Positions 56,496 through 64,000 of a stretch of DNA of 64,000 nucleotides are shown one piece after another. Positions within the stretch are counted from its first letter, which is position 1. Every line of letters starts with the position of its first letter. The stretch covers positions 2,852,001 to 2,916,000 of the forward strand of contig NZ_CP089095.1 in NCBI RefSeq assembly GCF_021172145.1, in the 5' to 3' direction. The notes below the pieces were generated by a model that did not search any database, was not told the DNA's origin, and saw only the letters and a list, made by a program, of their open reading frames with translations. The translations under genes and the position numbers were made by a program. Source of the DNA: Flavobacterium cyclinae. GTDB taxonomy: Bacteria; Bacteroidota; Bacteroidia; Flavobacteriales; Flavobacteriaceae.

Positions 56496-57359
56496 TTATT
56501 TTTTAAAGTGTAAGAAAATAGGAATGATTGCAAACAATAATGGAACTAGTATTGCAAATGCTTTTCCAACAAACTTGATAACAGGTGTAAATTTAGAGCT
56601 ATTAACCCCAATGGATTGAAATGCACTTTGAAACCCGTGCCATAAATGGAAGGCTAAAGCCAACATAGCTAAAACATAACCAATTGTAAAATACAATCCG
56701 TATTTAGCATCTTTGAAGAAATCTACAGTTAATTTGTGTAAATCTTTATATAAATCTGCTGTTTTAACATCTGCCTGACTGTAATATAATTCTGTTTTGT
56801 TTTTGATAACAAATTGTTTTGGCATCATAGTCGTAGGATCTGCTTTTTCTCCTTCTTTTGCCACTTGGTCAACTGGATAATATTGGCCAGTTTCTGTACC
56901 CACATAAAACTTCTGTTTGTTTCCTTGCACTTCAATTTCTTTAACCATTAAAGGCATATTTTTATCAAAATGCATTTTTGCCCAAAAATTCACCATGTGA
57001 GTAGCAATGAAAACCAAAATAACTGTTCCTAAAACCGCCATATTTCTTGATGCAAAACTACTAGAAGAACCATCTGTCTTTGCGTAACCAATAGGTCTAG
57101 CTTTTTTGTTTTGAACTGTCAACATAATTCCATCAATAGCATGGAATATAATTGAAATGTAGGTAAGATAAGAAAGTAACTTAACTGCCGGATTGGTGGT
57201 CATGAATAATGCGTATTGATTAAACTGCAGGTTAGTTCCAAAAATCAATTGAAGATTTCCAGCTAAATGACCCGCCAAAAACAAGCATAAAAATAAACCT
57301 GTAAGAGCCATCCAGTATTTTTTTACAATAGACGACTTCAATAGTGCTGATTTTGCCAT
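56496..57359 (-). CDS. sdhC: Succinate dehydrogenase cytochrome b subunit, with long loop
   Basis: This 287-residue membrane anchor of B-type complex II holds haem b and the quinone site in five helices (for example YWMALTGLFLCLFLAGHLAGNL, NMAVLGTVILVFIATHMVNFW, LAMLALAFHLWHGFQSAF). His residues in GHLAGNL, FHAIDG, ATHMVNF and FHLWHGF are haem ligand candidates. A hydrophilic insertion of about 85 residues (from MHFDKNMPLMV to FFKDAKYGLYF) lies between helices 3 and 4. It is the first gene of sdhC-sdhA-sdhB. Confidence 0.95.
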   Translation of the reverse strand: MAKSALLKSSIVKKYWMALTGLFLCLFLAGHLAGNLQLIFGTNLQFNQYALFMTTNPAVKLLSYLTYISIIFHAIDGIMLTVQNKKARPIGYAKTDGSSSSFASRNMAVLGTVILVFIATHMVNFWAKMHFDKNMPLMVKEIEVQGNKQKFYVGTETGQYYPVDQVAKEGEKADPTTMMPKQFVIKNKTELYYSQADVKTADLYKDLHKLTVDFFKDAKYGLYFTIGYVLAMLALAFHLWHGFQSAFQSIGVNSSKFTPVIKFVGKAFAILVPLLFAIIPIFLHFKK

Positions 57360-57398
57360 AATTATTATTTGATTGTACTAGTTTTATAAAAAATCAAA

Positions 57399-57406
57399 CA
57401 AAAATA
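57399..57406 (-). promoter_or_regulatory. -7 box of the sdhCAB promoter
   Basis: The minus strand reads TATTTTTG (TAnnTTTG) with a TTG at 57427-57429, 20 nt upstream, as -33 box. The leader to the sdhC ATG would be about 35 nt. Confidence 0.65.
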
Positions 57407-57600
57407 CGGCTATTTGAAATTAACTACAACCTTTTAGCGCTAATTTATAATGATTTTAAAATGAATTTAACTATCGTTGAATATCAGTGTTTTAGACTAC
57501 ATTCAACATGTAATATATACTATTTTAGCAAAAAATAAATAGCAAACCGTAAGCTGCATGAAAAAAAGAGGCTCAAATTTAATAAATCCGTGAGAAAAGG

Positions 57601-60390
57601 TTACTTTTTTGGACTTAAAATCTCAAATAATTTACTTTCGGAGAACTTATCTCTACTAATGGTTAATTTGTACTTACCAACAGCTAAATAAAACTTCTTG
57701 TTTTCCGCTGCTTTGATTTTAATTTTTTTGTCTTTTTTATTCCAATTATCCGCTACACTTTTTGGCATCGAATAATCAAAATTAAACGAATTCAATCCTT
57801 TTTTAGCTTCTACTTTTTGATCATAAACTATCATTCCAAATTCATTCGCAATCGAAACGTTCACGATTCCATCAACATTTGAATAAAACGAAATTGTTTG
57901 CGATGGTTCACTTGGTTTTCCCCAAGCGTAATTTTGAGTCCCCCATCTTTCCGATTTTGTTCTATCGTTTACTTTGAATAAATGCAGATTTTTAACTAAA
58001 ACTTCCTTAGTCAATTCTTGCACTTTAGAAATATCCATTTTATAAATCGAACGCCCATGAGTTCCCACGATTAATTCTTTTGCTTTCGTTTGAATCACCG
58101 CATCATGAACTGCCACTTTTGGTAATCCATTTGAGAAATCTTGCCAAGTTGCGCCTTTATCTAACGAAATAAACAAACCATTATCAGTACCAACATATAA
58201 AATATTTTCATTTGCCGAATCTTCAACAATAACATTAACCGCTTGCGTTAATCCGTTTGAAATTGAAGTCCAAGTCGCACCAAAATCTTCCGAAACAAAA
58301 GCATAACTATCAAAATTATCGTTTCTGTACCCATTCAAAGTAACATAAACTCTTTCTTTTTTATGAGACGAAGCCACAACTCTTGAAACCCATAAATTCT
58401 GAGGCAAATTACCCGAAATCAATTGCCAAGAAACACCGCCATCTTTCGAAACATGGATTTTTCCATCATCAGAACCAACATAAAGCAATCCAAATTGAAA
58501 TTTACTCTCTGAAATAGTAGTAATTGTTCCAAAAGCTATATTTCCTTCTTTTGCACCATTGGTTAAATCGCCTGAAATTCGTTCCCAAGTTTCCCCTTGA
58601 TTCATAGAACGGTGTAAGAAGTTAGAACCCATGTATAAAATATCTTGGTTATGTGAAGACAATAAAATTGGGGTTTGCCAATTAAAACGATACGGTTTTT
58701 CTCCCGAAGTTTCGGGATTTGGCGCTTTTGGCGTGATATAATCAAACTTGCCTTCTTTTTGATTGATTTTGTAGTAGTTTCCAAATTGATATCCAGTAAA
58801 AACCACATTAGGGTTTCTACTATCAATCTGAATTTGCATGCCATCGCCACCAATTAATTCTTGATACGGATATTTCCCATCTTGATGCCAAGCCACATTG
58901 TGCGAATAGTTATTTGGTCCGAACCAAACGCCATTATCTTGTAAACCACCATACACATGATAATTTTCTTGATAATCGACATTTACTGCATACAATTGAC
59001 CTAATGCTTCGTTATTGCATTTAATCCAATTTGCTCCGTTGTCGTAAGAAATATTTACACCACCATCATTTCCGTTGATAATATGATTTAGATTTTCGGG
59101 ATTAATCCAAGTTACATGATGATCGGCATGCACGTTTTCTTTAGAAATGGCAGTAAAAGTTTTTCCACCATCTTCCGAAAACAATAATGGAACACCACCA
59201 ATATAAACCCGATTTTGATTGGTTTCATCTACCGAAATATTCGCGAAGTAATAACCATAGGTATAATACATATCGTCAATATAATTCTGATTTGTCTTCT
59301 TCCAAGATTTTCCACCATCTTCCGATTTATATACTTCACAACCAATAACTTCGGTTTCAAATAAAGCTTTATTAGCATCCGATAAAACCGCTAAAACTTC
59401 TTTTGGTTCCATATTATTATCGGCAACCCAATTTTTAATATTCTCAGCACGATATTTATCTCTAAAACCACTTTCTTTCAATGCAATGTTCAATTCTTTA
59501 TTCGAAATTTCCATGAAATCTGCACCTGGAGTTGACAACATCGTAGTCAATTTATTTTTTGAAACCGTTTTTGGTCGTTTGTTCTGATTATCTAAAACCG
59601 CATAAATTACATTTTCACTGAACATCGCTAAACCAATTCTTCCCACACCTTCATTCGCAGGAAATCCACTTTCTTTTGTGGTTACTAATTTCCAAGAATT
59701 TCCGCCGTCTTCACTCTTATAAATACCCGATTTTTCTCCATCACCATCAAAATGCCAAGCTTTTCTATCTTTTTGCCATGACGCCGCAAACATGATTTTT
59801 GGATTAGTTTTCGAAACCGCTAAATCAATAATTCCAGCATCTTCAGCTACAAACAAAGTTTGTTTCCACGATTTTCCGCCATCAGTTGACTTATAAATCC
59901 CACGTTCTTTGTTAGTTGTATATAAGTGTCCAACAGCAGCGACTACAATTTCATTCAAATTACTTGGGTTGACCCAAATTCGGCTGATATGATGCGAATC
60001 TTTTAATCCTAAATTATCCCAAGTTTTTCCTTTATCCGAAGATTTTAAAACACCCACTCCAGCATAAGAAGAACGCGAAGCATTCACTTCACCTGTTCCA
60101 ACCCAAATTGTTCCTGAGTTCCAATCCACTGTAAACGAACCACAATTAACAGTTTCCGCCGAATCCATCACTGGCGAAAAAGAAGTTCCGTTGTTATTGG
60201 TGTACCAAAGTCCGCCTGTAGCATACGCGACATAAAATTCAGTTGGATTTTTCGGATTTACTGCTAAATCTACCACACGACCACTCATAATCGTTGGCCC
60301 GATATTCTTAGCTTCCACTTGATTAAACAACGAATTTTGAGCGATTGCCGATTGCACAATCAATAAAAACAGGATAGTAATTTGCTTCAT
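57601..60390 (-). CDS. Asp-box (BNR/VPS10-like) propeller protein
   Basis: This 929-residue exported protein has a signal peptide (MKQITILFLLIVQSAIAQ) and about ten Asp-box motifs of the form S-x-D-x-G-x-[ST]-W (for example STDGGKSW, SEDGGNSW, SKDGGVSW, SLDKGATW), which mark sortilin/VPS10- and BNR-type propellers. Two propellers are likely. It lacks the arginine triad of sialidases, so a sialidase call is not justified. The end has no clear T9SS sorting domain. Relatives in Bacteroidota are named glycosyl hydrolase or WD40/YVTN/BNR-like protein, without a known substrate. Confidence 0.88.
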   Translation of the reverse strand: MKQITILFLLIVQSAIAQNSLFNQVEAKNIGPTIMSGRVVDLAVNPKNPTEFYVAYATGGLWYTNNNGTSFSPVMDSAETVNCGSFTVDWNSGTIWVGTGEVNASRSSYAGVGVLKSSDKGKTWDNLGLKDSHHISRIWVNPSNLNEIVVAAVGHLYTTNKERGIYKSTDGGKSWKQTLFVAEDAGIIDLAVSKTNPKIMFAASWQKDRKAWHFDGDGEKSGIYKSEDGGNSWKLVTTKESGFPANEGVGRIGLAMFSENVIYAVLDNQNKRPKTVSKNKLTTMLSTPGADFMEISNKELNIALKESGFRDKYRAENIKNWVADNNMEPKEVLAVLSDANKALFETEVIGCEVYKSEDGGKSWKKTNQNYIDDMYYTYGYYFANISVDETNQNRVYIGGVPLLFSEDGGKTFTAISKENVHADHHVTWINPENLNHIINGNDGGVNISYDNGANWIKCNNEALGQLYAVNVDYQENYHVYGGLQDNGVWFGPNNYSHNVAWHQDGKYPYQELIGGDGMQIQIDSRNPNVVFTGYQFGNYYKINQKEGKFDYITPKAPNPETSGEKPYRFNWQTPILLSSHNQDILYMGSNFLHRSMNQGETWERISGDLTNGAKEGNIAFGTITTISESKFQFGLLYVGSDDGKIHVSKDGGVSWQLISGNLPQNLWVSRVVASSHKKERVYVTLNGYRNDNFDSYAFVSEDFGATWTSISNGLTQAVNVIVEDSANENILYVGTDNGLFISLDKGATWQDFSNGLPKVAVHDAVIQTKAKELIVGTHGRSIYKMDISKVQELTKEVLVKNLHLFKVNDRTKSERWGTQNYAWGKPSEPSQTISFYSNVDGIVNVSIANEFGMIVYDQKVEAKKGLNSFNFDYSMPKSVADNWNKKDKKIKIKAAENKKFYLAVGKYKLTISRDKFSESKLFEILSPKK

Positions 60391-60498
60391 CTTGAAAAAT
60401 TTTGTTGAAAATTAGCCAAAACATTACACTTCTACAAAATTTCTAAAGTATTTAACAACTTTTCATTTTTATCTTTTTATTTTTGGAAAACATTTTTT

Positions 60499-60636
60499 AA
60501 ACACATAGAAACATAGAATTTTGATTCTTTAGAGAAGGCATTTTATTAATTTTAGTTAACATAGTTCAAACTATCTTAAAATGAAATGCTATGTTTTTCT
60601 AAAACTTTTTAGAGAAACCTATGTATCTATGTGGTT
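60499..60636. repeat. Imperfect long inverted repeat upstream of pepP
   Basis: The left end AAACACATAGAAACATAG (60499-60516) matches the complement of the right end, which reads AACCACATAGATACATAG (60619-60636). A short stem around ATAGT/ACTAT (60562-60575 area) lies near the centre. The 138-bp element ends 30 nt before the pepP ATG. Confidence 0.65.
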
Positions 60637-60666
60637 AAAATTTAAACATTAAAAAATATTTACAAC

Positions 60667-61959
60667 ATGAAATACCATCAAATAGACCGCAATTTGTACA
60701 TCAAAAACAGAGCTAAATTTACGGCTCAAATGAAACCTAATAGCGTTGCGGTATTCAATTCAAACGACATTTATCCGGTTTCTGCCGATTCTACTCTACC
60801 TTTTGCACAACATCGAGATATTTTATATTTATCTGGCGTAGACCAAGAAGAAAGTATTTTATTGCTTTTCCCAGATGCTCCTTACGAACATTTGAAAGAA
60901 ATTTTATTCTTAAAAGAAACGAATGAGCATATCGCTATTTGGGAAGGTGAAAAACTTACGAAAGAACGAGCTTTTGAAGTTTCTGGAATTAAATCGGTGA
61001 TTTGGTTACAAGATTTCCACAAAACATTGAAAGAAATCATGGCGTATGCCGATACGATTTATATCAACACTAACGAACATTACAGAGCCGTTATCGAAAC
61101 GGAAACTCGTGAAGCGCGTTTTATTAAATGGTGGAAAGAAAATTATCCTGCTCATAAAGTAGAAAAATCGAATCCTATTTTACAAAGATTGCGTTCAGTA
61201 AAAGAAAGCGAAGAATTGGATTTAATCCAAAAAGCATGTGATATCACTGAAAAAGGTTTTAGACGCGTTTTGAATTTCGTAAAGCCAGGTGTTATGGAGT
61301 ACGAAATCGAAGCCGAATTTGCTCATGAATTTTTAAGAAATCGTTCGAAAGGTTTTGCGTACACACCAATTATTGCTTCTGGAAATAACGCAAATGTGTT
61401 GCACTACATCGAAAACAACCAACAATGTAAAGCAGGCGATTTAATTTTATTAGACGTTGGTGCAGAATATGCTAATTATTCAAGCGATATGACACGTATG
61501 GTTCCAGTTTCAGGTCGTTTTACGGATAGACAAAAAGCGGTTTATCAAGCGGTTTTAAATGTAAAAAATGAAGCTACGAAAATGTTGGTTCCAGGAACGT
61601 TATGGAAACAGTATCATGTAGAAGTGGGTAAAATCATGACTTCGGAATTACTTGGTTTAGGATTATTAGACAAAGCAGACGTTCAAAACGAAAATCCAGA
61701 TTGGCCAGCGTATAAAAAATATTTCATGCACGGAACGTCTCACCACATGGGATTAGACACACACGATTACGGATTATTACACGAACCTATGCAAGCTAAC
61801 ATGGTATTCACAGTTGAACCTGGAATTTACATTCCGAAAGAAGGTTTTGGTATTCGTCTAGAAGACGATATGGTAATTCAAGAAAAAGGCGCTGCATTCA
61901 ACTTAATGCGTAATATTCCGATTGAAATTGAAGAGATTGAAGCGATAATGAATAGTTAG
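60667..61959 (+). CDS. pepP: Xaa-Pro aminopeptidase P (M24B)
   Basis: This 430-residue enzyme removes N-terminal residues in front of proline. The pita-bread catalytic domain (about 180-430) has the dinuclear metal ligands: Asp in LLDVGAEYANYSSDMTRM (two Asp), His in HGTSHHMGLDTHD, Glu in FTVEPGIYI and Glu in IRLEDDMVI. The N-terminal creatinase-like domain occupies residues 1 to about 170. No signal peptide is present, so it is cytoplasmic. A hairpin terminator follows. Confidence 0.95.
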   Translation: MKYHQIDRNLYIKNRAKFTAQMKPNSVAVFNSNDIYPVSADSTLPFAQHRDILYLSGVDQEESILLLFPDAPYEHLKEILFLKETNEHIAIWEGEKLTKERAFEVSGIKSVIWLQDFHKTLKEIMAYADTIYINTNEHYRAVIETETREARFIKWWKENYPAHKVEKSNPILQRLRSVKESEELDLIQKACDITEKGFRRVLNFVKPGVMEYEIEAEFAHEFLRNRSKGFAYTPIIASGNNANVLHYIENNQQCKAGDLILLDVGAEYANYSSDMTRMVPVSGRFTDRQKAVYQAVLNVKNEATKMLVPGTLWKQYHVEVGKIMTSELLGLGLLDKADVQNENPDWPAYKKYFMHGTSHHMGLDTHDYGLLHEPMQANMVFTVEPGIYIPKEGFGIRLEDDMVIQEKGAAFNLMRNIPIEIEEIEAIMNS

Positions 61960-61990
61960 TTTTCAGTCTCAGTCTCAGTTTACAGTATAT

Positions 61991-62021
61991 ACGGCTTGCA
62001 GAAATGTGAGCCGTTTTTTTA
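61991..62021 (+). terminator. Terminator of pepP
   Basis: A 10-bp stem with two G-U pairs (ACGGCTTGCA/TGTGAGCCGT), a GAAA tetraloop and a run of seven T lie 32 nt past the pepP stop. Confidence 0.82.
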
Positions 62022-62088
62022 TTTTCAAACTTAGCTTACTTCGCGAAAAAACTTTGGTTCCGAAGTTTCGGAATTTGCGTTTAAACCC

Positions 62089-62096
62089 TAACTTTG
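62089..62096 (+). promoter_or_regulatory. -7 box of the alpha/beta hydrolase gene, adjacent to start
   Basis: TAACTTTG matches TAnnTTTG and ends 5 nt before the ATG at 62102, predicting a leaderless mRNA. Confidence 0.6.
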
Positions 62097-62101
62097 CCCT
62101 C

Positions 62102-62884
62102 ATGAAAACCACCAACTTCAAAAACACCAAAATCAGTTACACCGACCAAGGAAAAGGAACGGCTGTGGTTTTATTGCATGGCTTTTTGGAAAATCAATCG
62201 ATGTGGAAGGCGTTTATTCCTGAATTGGTGAAGAAATACCGCATCATTACGATTGATTTATTAGGTCATGGCGAAACAGAATGTTTGGGTTATGTCCACA
62301 CTATGGAAGACCAAGCCGACATGGTGCATCATGTGTTGCACGAATTAAAAATCAGAAAAGCGGTTTTAATTGGACATTCAATGGGTGGTTATATCGCATT
62401 GGCTTTCGCCGAATTGTATCCTGATAATGTCAAAGGAATTGTATTACAAAACTCCACTTCAAGAGCAGATAGCGACGAACGAAAAGCAAATCGTGAACGT
62501 GCTATTATTGCCGTGAAGCAAAACTATTCAGCTTTTATTCGCATGAGTATTGCTAATTTGTTCAGTGAAGACAATCGCGAACGTTTAGCTGACATTATTG
62601 AAGAAGTAAAATTAGAAGCTTTAAAAACACCACATCAAGGAATCGTTGCCGCTTTAGAAGGCATGAAAATCAGAAAAGACCGCGAAGTTATTTTGCATTT
62701 TGCGCCTTATCCAATCCAACTTATTTTAGGTAAAAAAGATCCAGTTTTGAATTATGATGACAATTTAGAACAAATCGAAGGCACGCAAGTACAACTTACT
62801 ACGTTTGAAGACGGTCACATGAGTCACTTTGAAAATCAGACGGAATTATTGGCGGTTTTGAGTGGGTTTTTGAAAAGGGTTTAA
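62102..62884 (+). CDS. Alpha/beta hydrolase
   Basis: This 260-residue hydrolase has the oxyanion segment LLHGFLENQSMW, the nucleophile Ser in IGHSMGGYIALAFAE, the acid in LGKKDPVLNYDDN and the His in FEDGHMSHFEN, so the triad is complete. The substrate cannot be assigned; the family covers esterases, thioesterases and C-C hydrolases. An in-frame start exists at 62006, but the promoter box at 62089 and the family N-terminus (MKTTNFKNTKISYTDQGKG) place the start at 62102. Confidence 0.9.
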   Translation: MKTTNFKNTKISYTDQGKGTAVVLLHGFLENQSMWKAFIPELVKKYRIITIDLLGHGETECLGYVHTMEDQADMVHHVLHELKIRKAVLIGHSMGGYIALAFAELYPDNVKGIVLQNSTSRADSDERKANRERAIIAVKQNYSAFIRMSIANLFSEDNRERLADIIEEVKLEALKTPHQGIVAALEGMKIRKDREVILHFAPYPIQLILGKKDPVLNYDDNLEQIEGTQVQLTTFEDGHMSHFENQTELLAVLSGFLKRV

Positions 62885-62962
62885 CCACTAAGAGCACGAT
62901 GAAGGCACAATTTACACAAAGCTTTGTGAACTTCGTGTAATTACTTTTTGTCCTTTGTGGTT
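62883..62962. repeat. Palindromic intergenic element with CACAAAGCTTTGTG centre
   Basis: The element begins AACCACTAAG and ends CCTTTGTGGTT, an imperfect inverted repeat whose centre CACAAAGCTTTGTG (62915-62928) is a perfect 14-bp palindrome. It starts inside the last codons of the alpha/beta hydrolase gene. Confidence 0.6.
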
Positions 62963-63029
62963 CAATACAACCTTATGTTTAAAAAAACATTTATCCACTA
63001 AGAAAGTAAAATAAACACATAATAAATTA

Positions 63030-63089
63030 GCCACAGATTTCACAGATTAGAAGGATTTTGGAATCTGTGTAAATCTTTTAATCTGGGGC
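63030..63089. repeat. Inverted-repeat element CCACAGATT...AATCTGGGG
   Basis: The left end GCCACAGATT (63030-63039) pairs with the right end AATCTGGGGC (63080-63089) with one mismatch; the words CACAGATT and AATCTGTG repeat inside. It ends 3 nt before the convergent nuclease gene stop. Confidence 0.6.
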
Positions 63090-63092
63090 AAA

Positions 63093-64000
63093 TTATACTT
63101 TTTCCTTAAACGGAATTTCTGTATTGAAAATTTCTACAATCAATTTTTCTAGTTCTGCTTTAAAATCGTCTAAAATTTCGTTTGAAATAACAATATCAGC
63201 ATCTTTTCCTTTTCCTAATCCGAAAGGTAAAAAACCGTTTTTCATATTTTTGAATGAAACAATTCCAGCTGAAACTTCTCGATTTTGTTTTAACTCGTGA
63301 TTTTCAAACATCAAGGCATAGCACAACAACTGAATGATTTTCTCATTTTTTATATCGGAAGTCAAATCACCAAAATCTTGAATTTTTAAGCTGTTTCCAT
63401 CTACTTTTCCGGTTTTATAATCGATAATTCTGATGGCGCCTTCTCGCTCTTCAATTCGGTCGACTTTACCTGCGATTTTTATTGGAAATGGTAACGATTT
63501 TACTTCAATTTCACAAGATAAACTCGCTTCCAACAGCAAAACTTTTATAGCTTGACCTTCTTCGATATCTTTCTTTTCCATTTGCAGAAAATTGTAAACA
63601 TTTCGTTTCGCTACTTCAAATGCCAACAGGTTTTTCCCTTTGGTGATTTCGCCTTCTTTATAAATTTCTTTGAAATGTTTTAGAATCACATCATCAATTT
63701 TGGCTTCCATCGCTTCAATATGATGCAATGCTAAATACTGATTCAAATACGGCTTATACAATTCTTCCAACGCATTGTGAATAATAGTTCCCAACGTATT
63801 TACCGCGATATTTTCTTCTACTTCTTCGGCTTCGTTTATTCGTAAAATACGTTGCATATAAAATTGTAGCGGATTTCGAATATAATTTGTCAACGATGAT
63901 GGCGAAAACCCTTTATCGGTTGCGATTTCGTGCAAACGTGTTAGAATTTTATCTGTTTTTGGAATCGTTACGGGCTCGTATGCTTTTTCAGGTAAAACGG
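63093..64000 (-). CDS. PD-(D/E)XK nuclease family protein, 3' part (AddB/RecB-like)
   Basis: The frame is open from the window edge, giving the last 302 residues of a larger protein; the start lies beyond 64000. The visible part resembles the C-terminal nuclease region of AddB/RecB-like proteins: FSPSSLTNYIRNPLQFYMQ, VNTLGTIIHNALEEL with the first motif His, AGKVDRIEEREGAIRIIDYKTGK holding the catalytic Asp, Asp and Lys, and a helical tail (QLLCYALMFE). In flavobacteria this is usually a protein of about 900 residues with a helicase-like N-terminal half, paired with an AddA/UvrD-type helicase involved in recombination. That upstream part is not visible. Confidence 0.88.
   Translation of the reverse strand, partial: VLPEKAYEPVTIPKTDKILTRLHEIATDKGFSPSSLTNYIRNPLQFYMQRILRINEAEEVEENIAVNTLGTIIHNALEELYKPYLNQYLALHHIEAMEAKIDDVILKHFKEIYKEGEITKGKNLLAFEVAKRNVYNFLQMEKKDIEEGQAIKVLLLEASLSCEIEVKSLPFPIKIAGKVDRIEEREGAIRIIDYKTGKVDGNSLKIQDFGDLTSDIKNEKIIQLLCYALMFENHELKQNREVSAGIVSFKNMKNGFLPFGLGKGKDADIVISNEILDDFKAELEKLIVEIFNTEIPFKEKV

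Noticed and set aside
57476..57507. GTTGAAT/ATTCAAC inverted repeat upstream of sdhC
   Set aside because: Only 7 bp with a long loop and upstream of the promoter; chance occurrence is likely in AT-rich DNA.
57601..60390. Sialidase call for the Asp-box protein
   Set aside because: Asp-boxes alone do not show sialidase activity; the arginine triad and Tyr/Glu nucleophile pattern could not be identified.

Overview
The window looks like an ordinary chromosomal segment of a Bacteroidota bacterium of the Flavobacteriia, most likely Flavobacterium or a close relative. The evidence is AT-rich DNA, several secreted proteins ending in a type IX secretion (T9SS) type A sorting domain, promoters of the TAnnTTTG type instead of TATAAT, almost no Shine-Dalgarno sequences, and a set of housekeeping genes with flavobacterial sequences (NADP-isocitrate dehydrogenase with a C-terminal extension, single-chain glycyl-tRNA synthetase, SdhC-SdhA-SdhB respiratory complex II). 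I see no phage, transposase, plasmid, CRISPR array, rRNA operon or recognisable defence or natural-product cluster.

Layout. 1-7 kb: two related LamG surface proteins (the first cut by the window edge), then a LytTR response regulator overlapping a large propeller-type sensor kinase. 7-16 kb: peptidoglycan transglycosylase and FAD oxidoreductase, isocitrate dehydrogenase, a TlpA-like protein, DedA and a dicarboxylate/amino-acid symporter, and an S9 peptidase. 16-20 kb: a fatty-acid and ribosome cluster read leftward (DUF177, rpmF, fabH, accB, accC). 20-28 kb: pdxA and ribE from a shared spacer, tRNA with CAU anticodon, mce divergent from rbfA and a LolC/E-type permease, a repeat-bearing lipoprotein, tRNA-Leu(CAA), then prs, rplY and pth. 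27.5-43 kb: a secretome stretch with two tandem T9SS reprolysin-like metalloproteases and a 2,153-residue multidomain T9SS protein, interrupted by ribF and an M20 dipeptidase. 43-54 kb: recX, thiL, glyS, comF, a Big_5 lipoprotein, a nitrilase-family amidase and a delta-60 repeat T9SS protein. 54-64 kb: sdhCAB, a 929-residue Asp-box propeller protein, aminopeptidase P, an alpha/beta hydrolase and the 3' part of a PD-(D/E)XK nuclease gene.

How it works together. Most genes are core metabolism and translation in short operons separated by clear intrinsic terminators, many of them bidirectional between convergent genes. The accessory part is the outer surface: five complete genes carry T9SS sorting domains and the truncated first gene is probably a sixth, but none of the T9SS machinery is encoded here. 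The LytTR system lies directly upstream of the two LamG genes in the same orientation, so it is a candidate regulator of them.

I found no convincing new multi-gene system. The most noteworthy observations are: a 94-bp nearly identical 5' end shared by the two LamG genes; promoters placed 4-5 nt from the start codon of rbfA, pth, glyS and a hydrolase, implying leaderless mRNAs; overlapping face-to-face promoters of pdxA and ribE; an 8-bp tandem repeat just upstream of accC; a lipoprotein with a duplicated GHRC-type motif; and a series of different inverted-repeat elements in the spacers between 60.4 and 63.1 kb.
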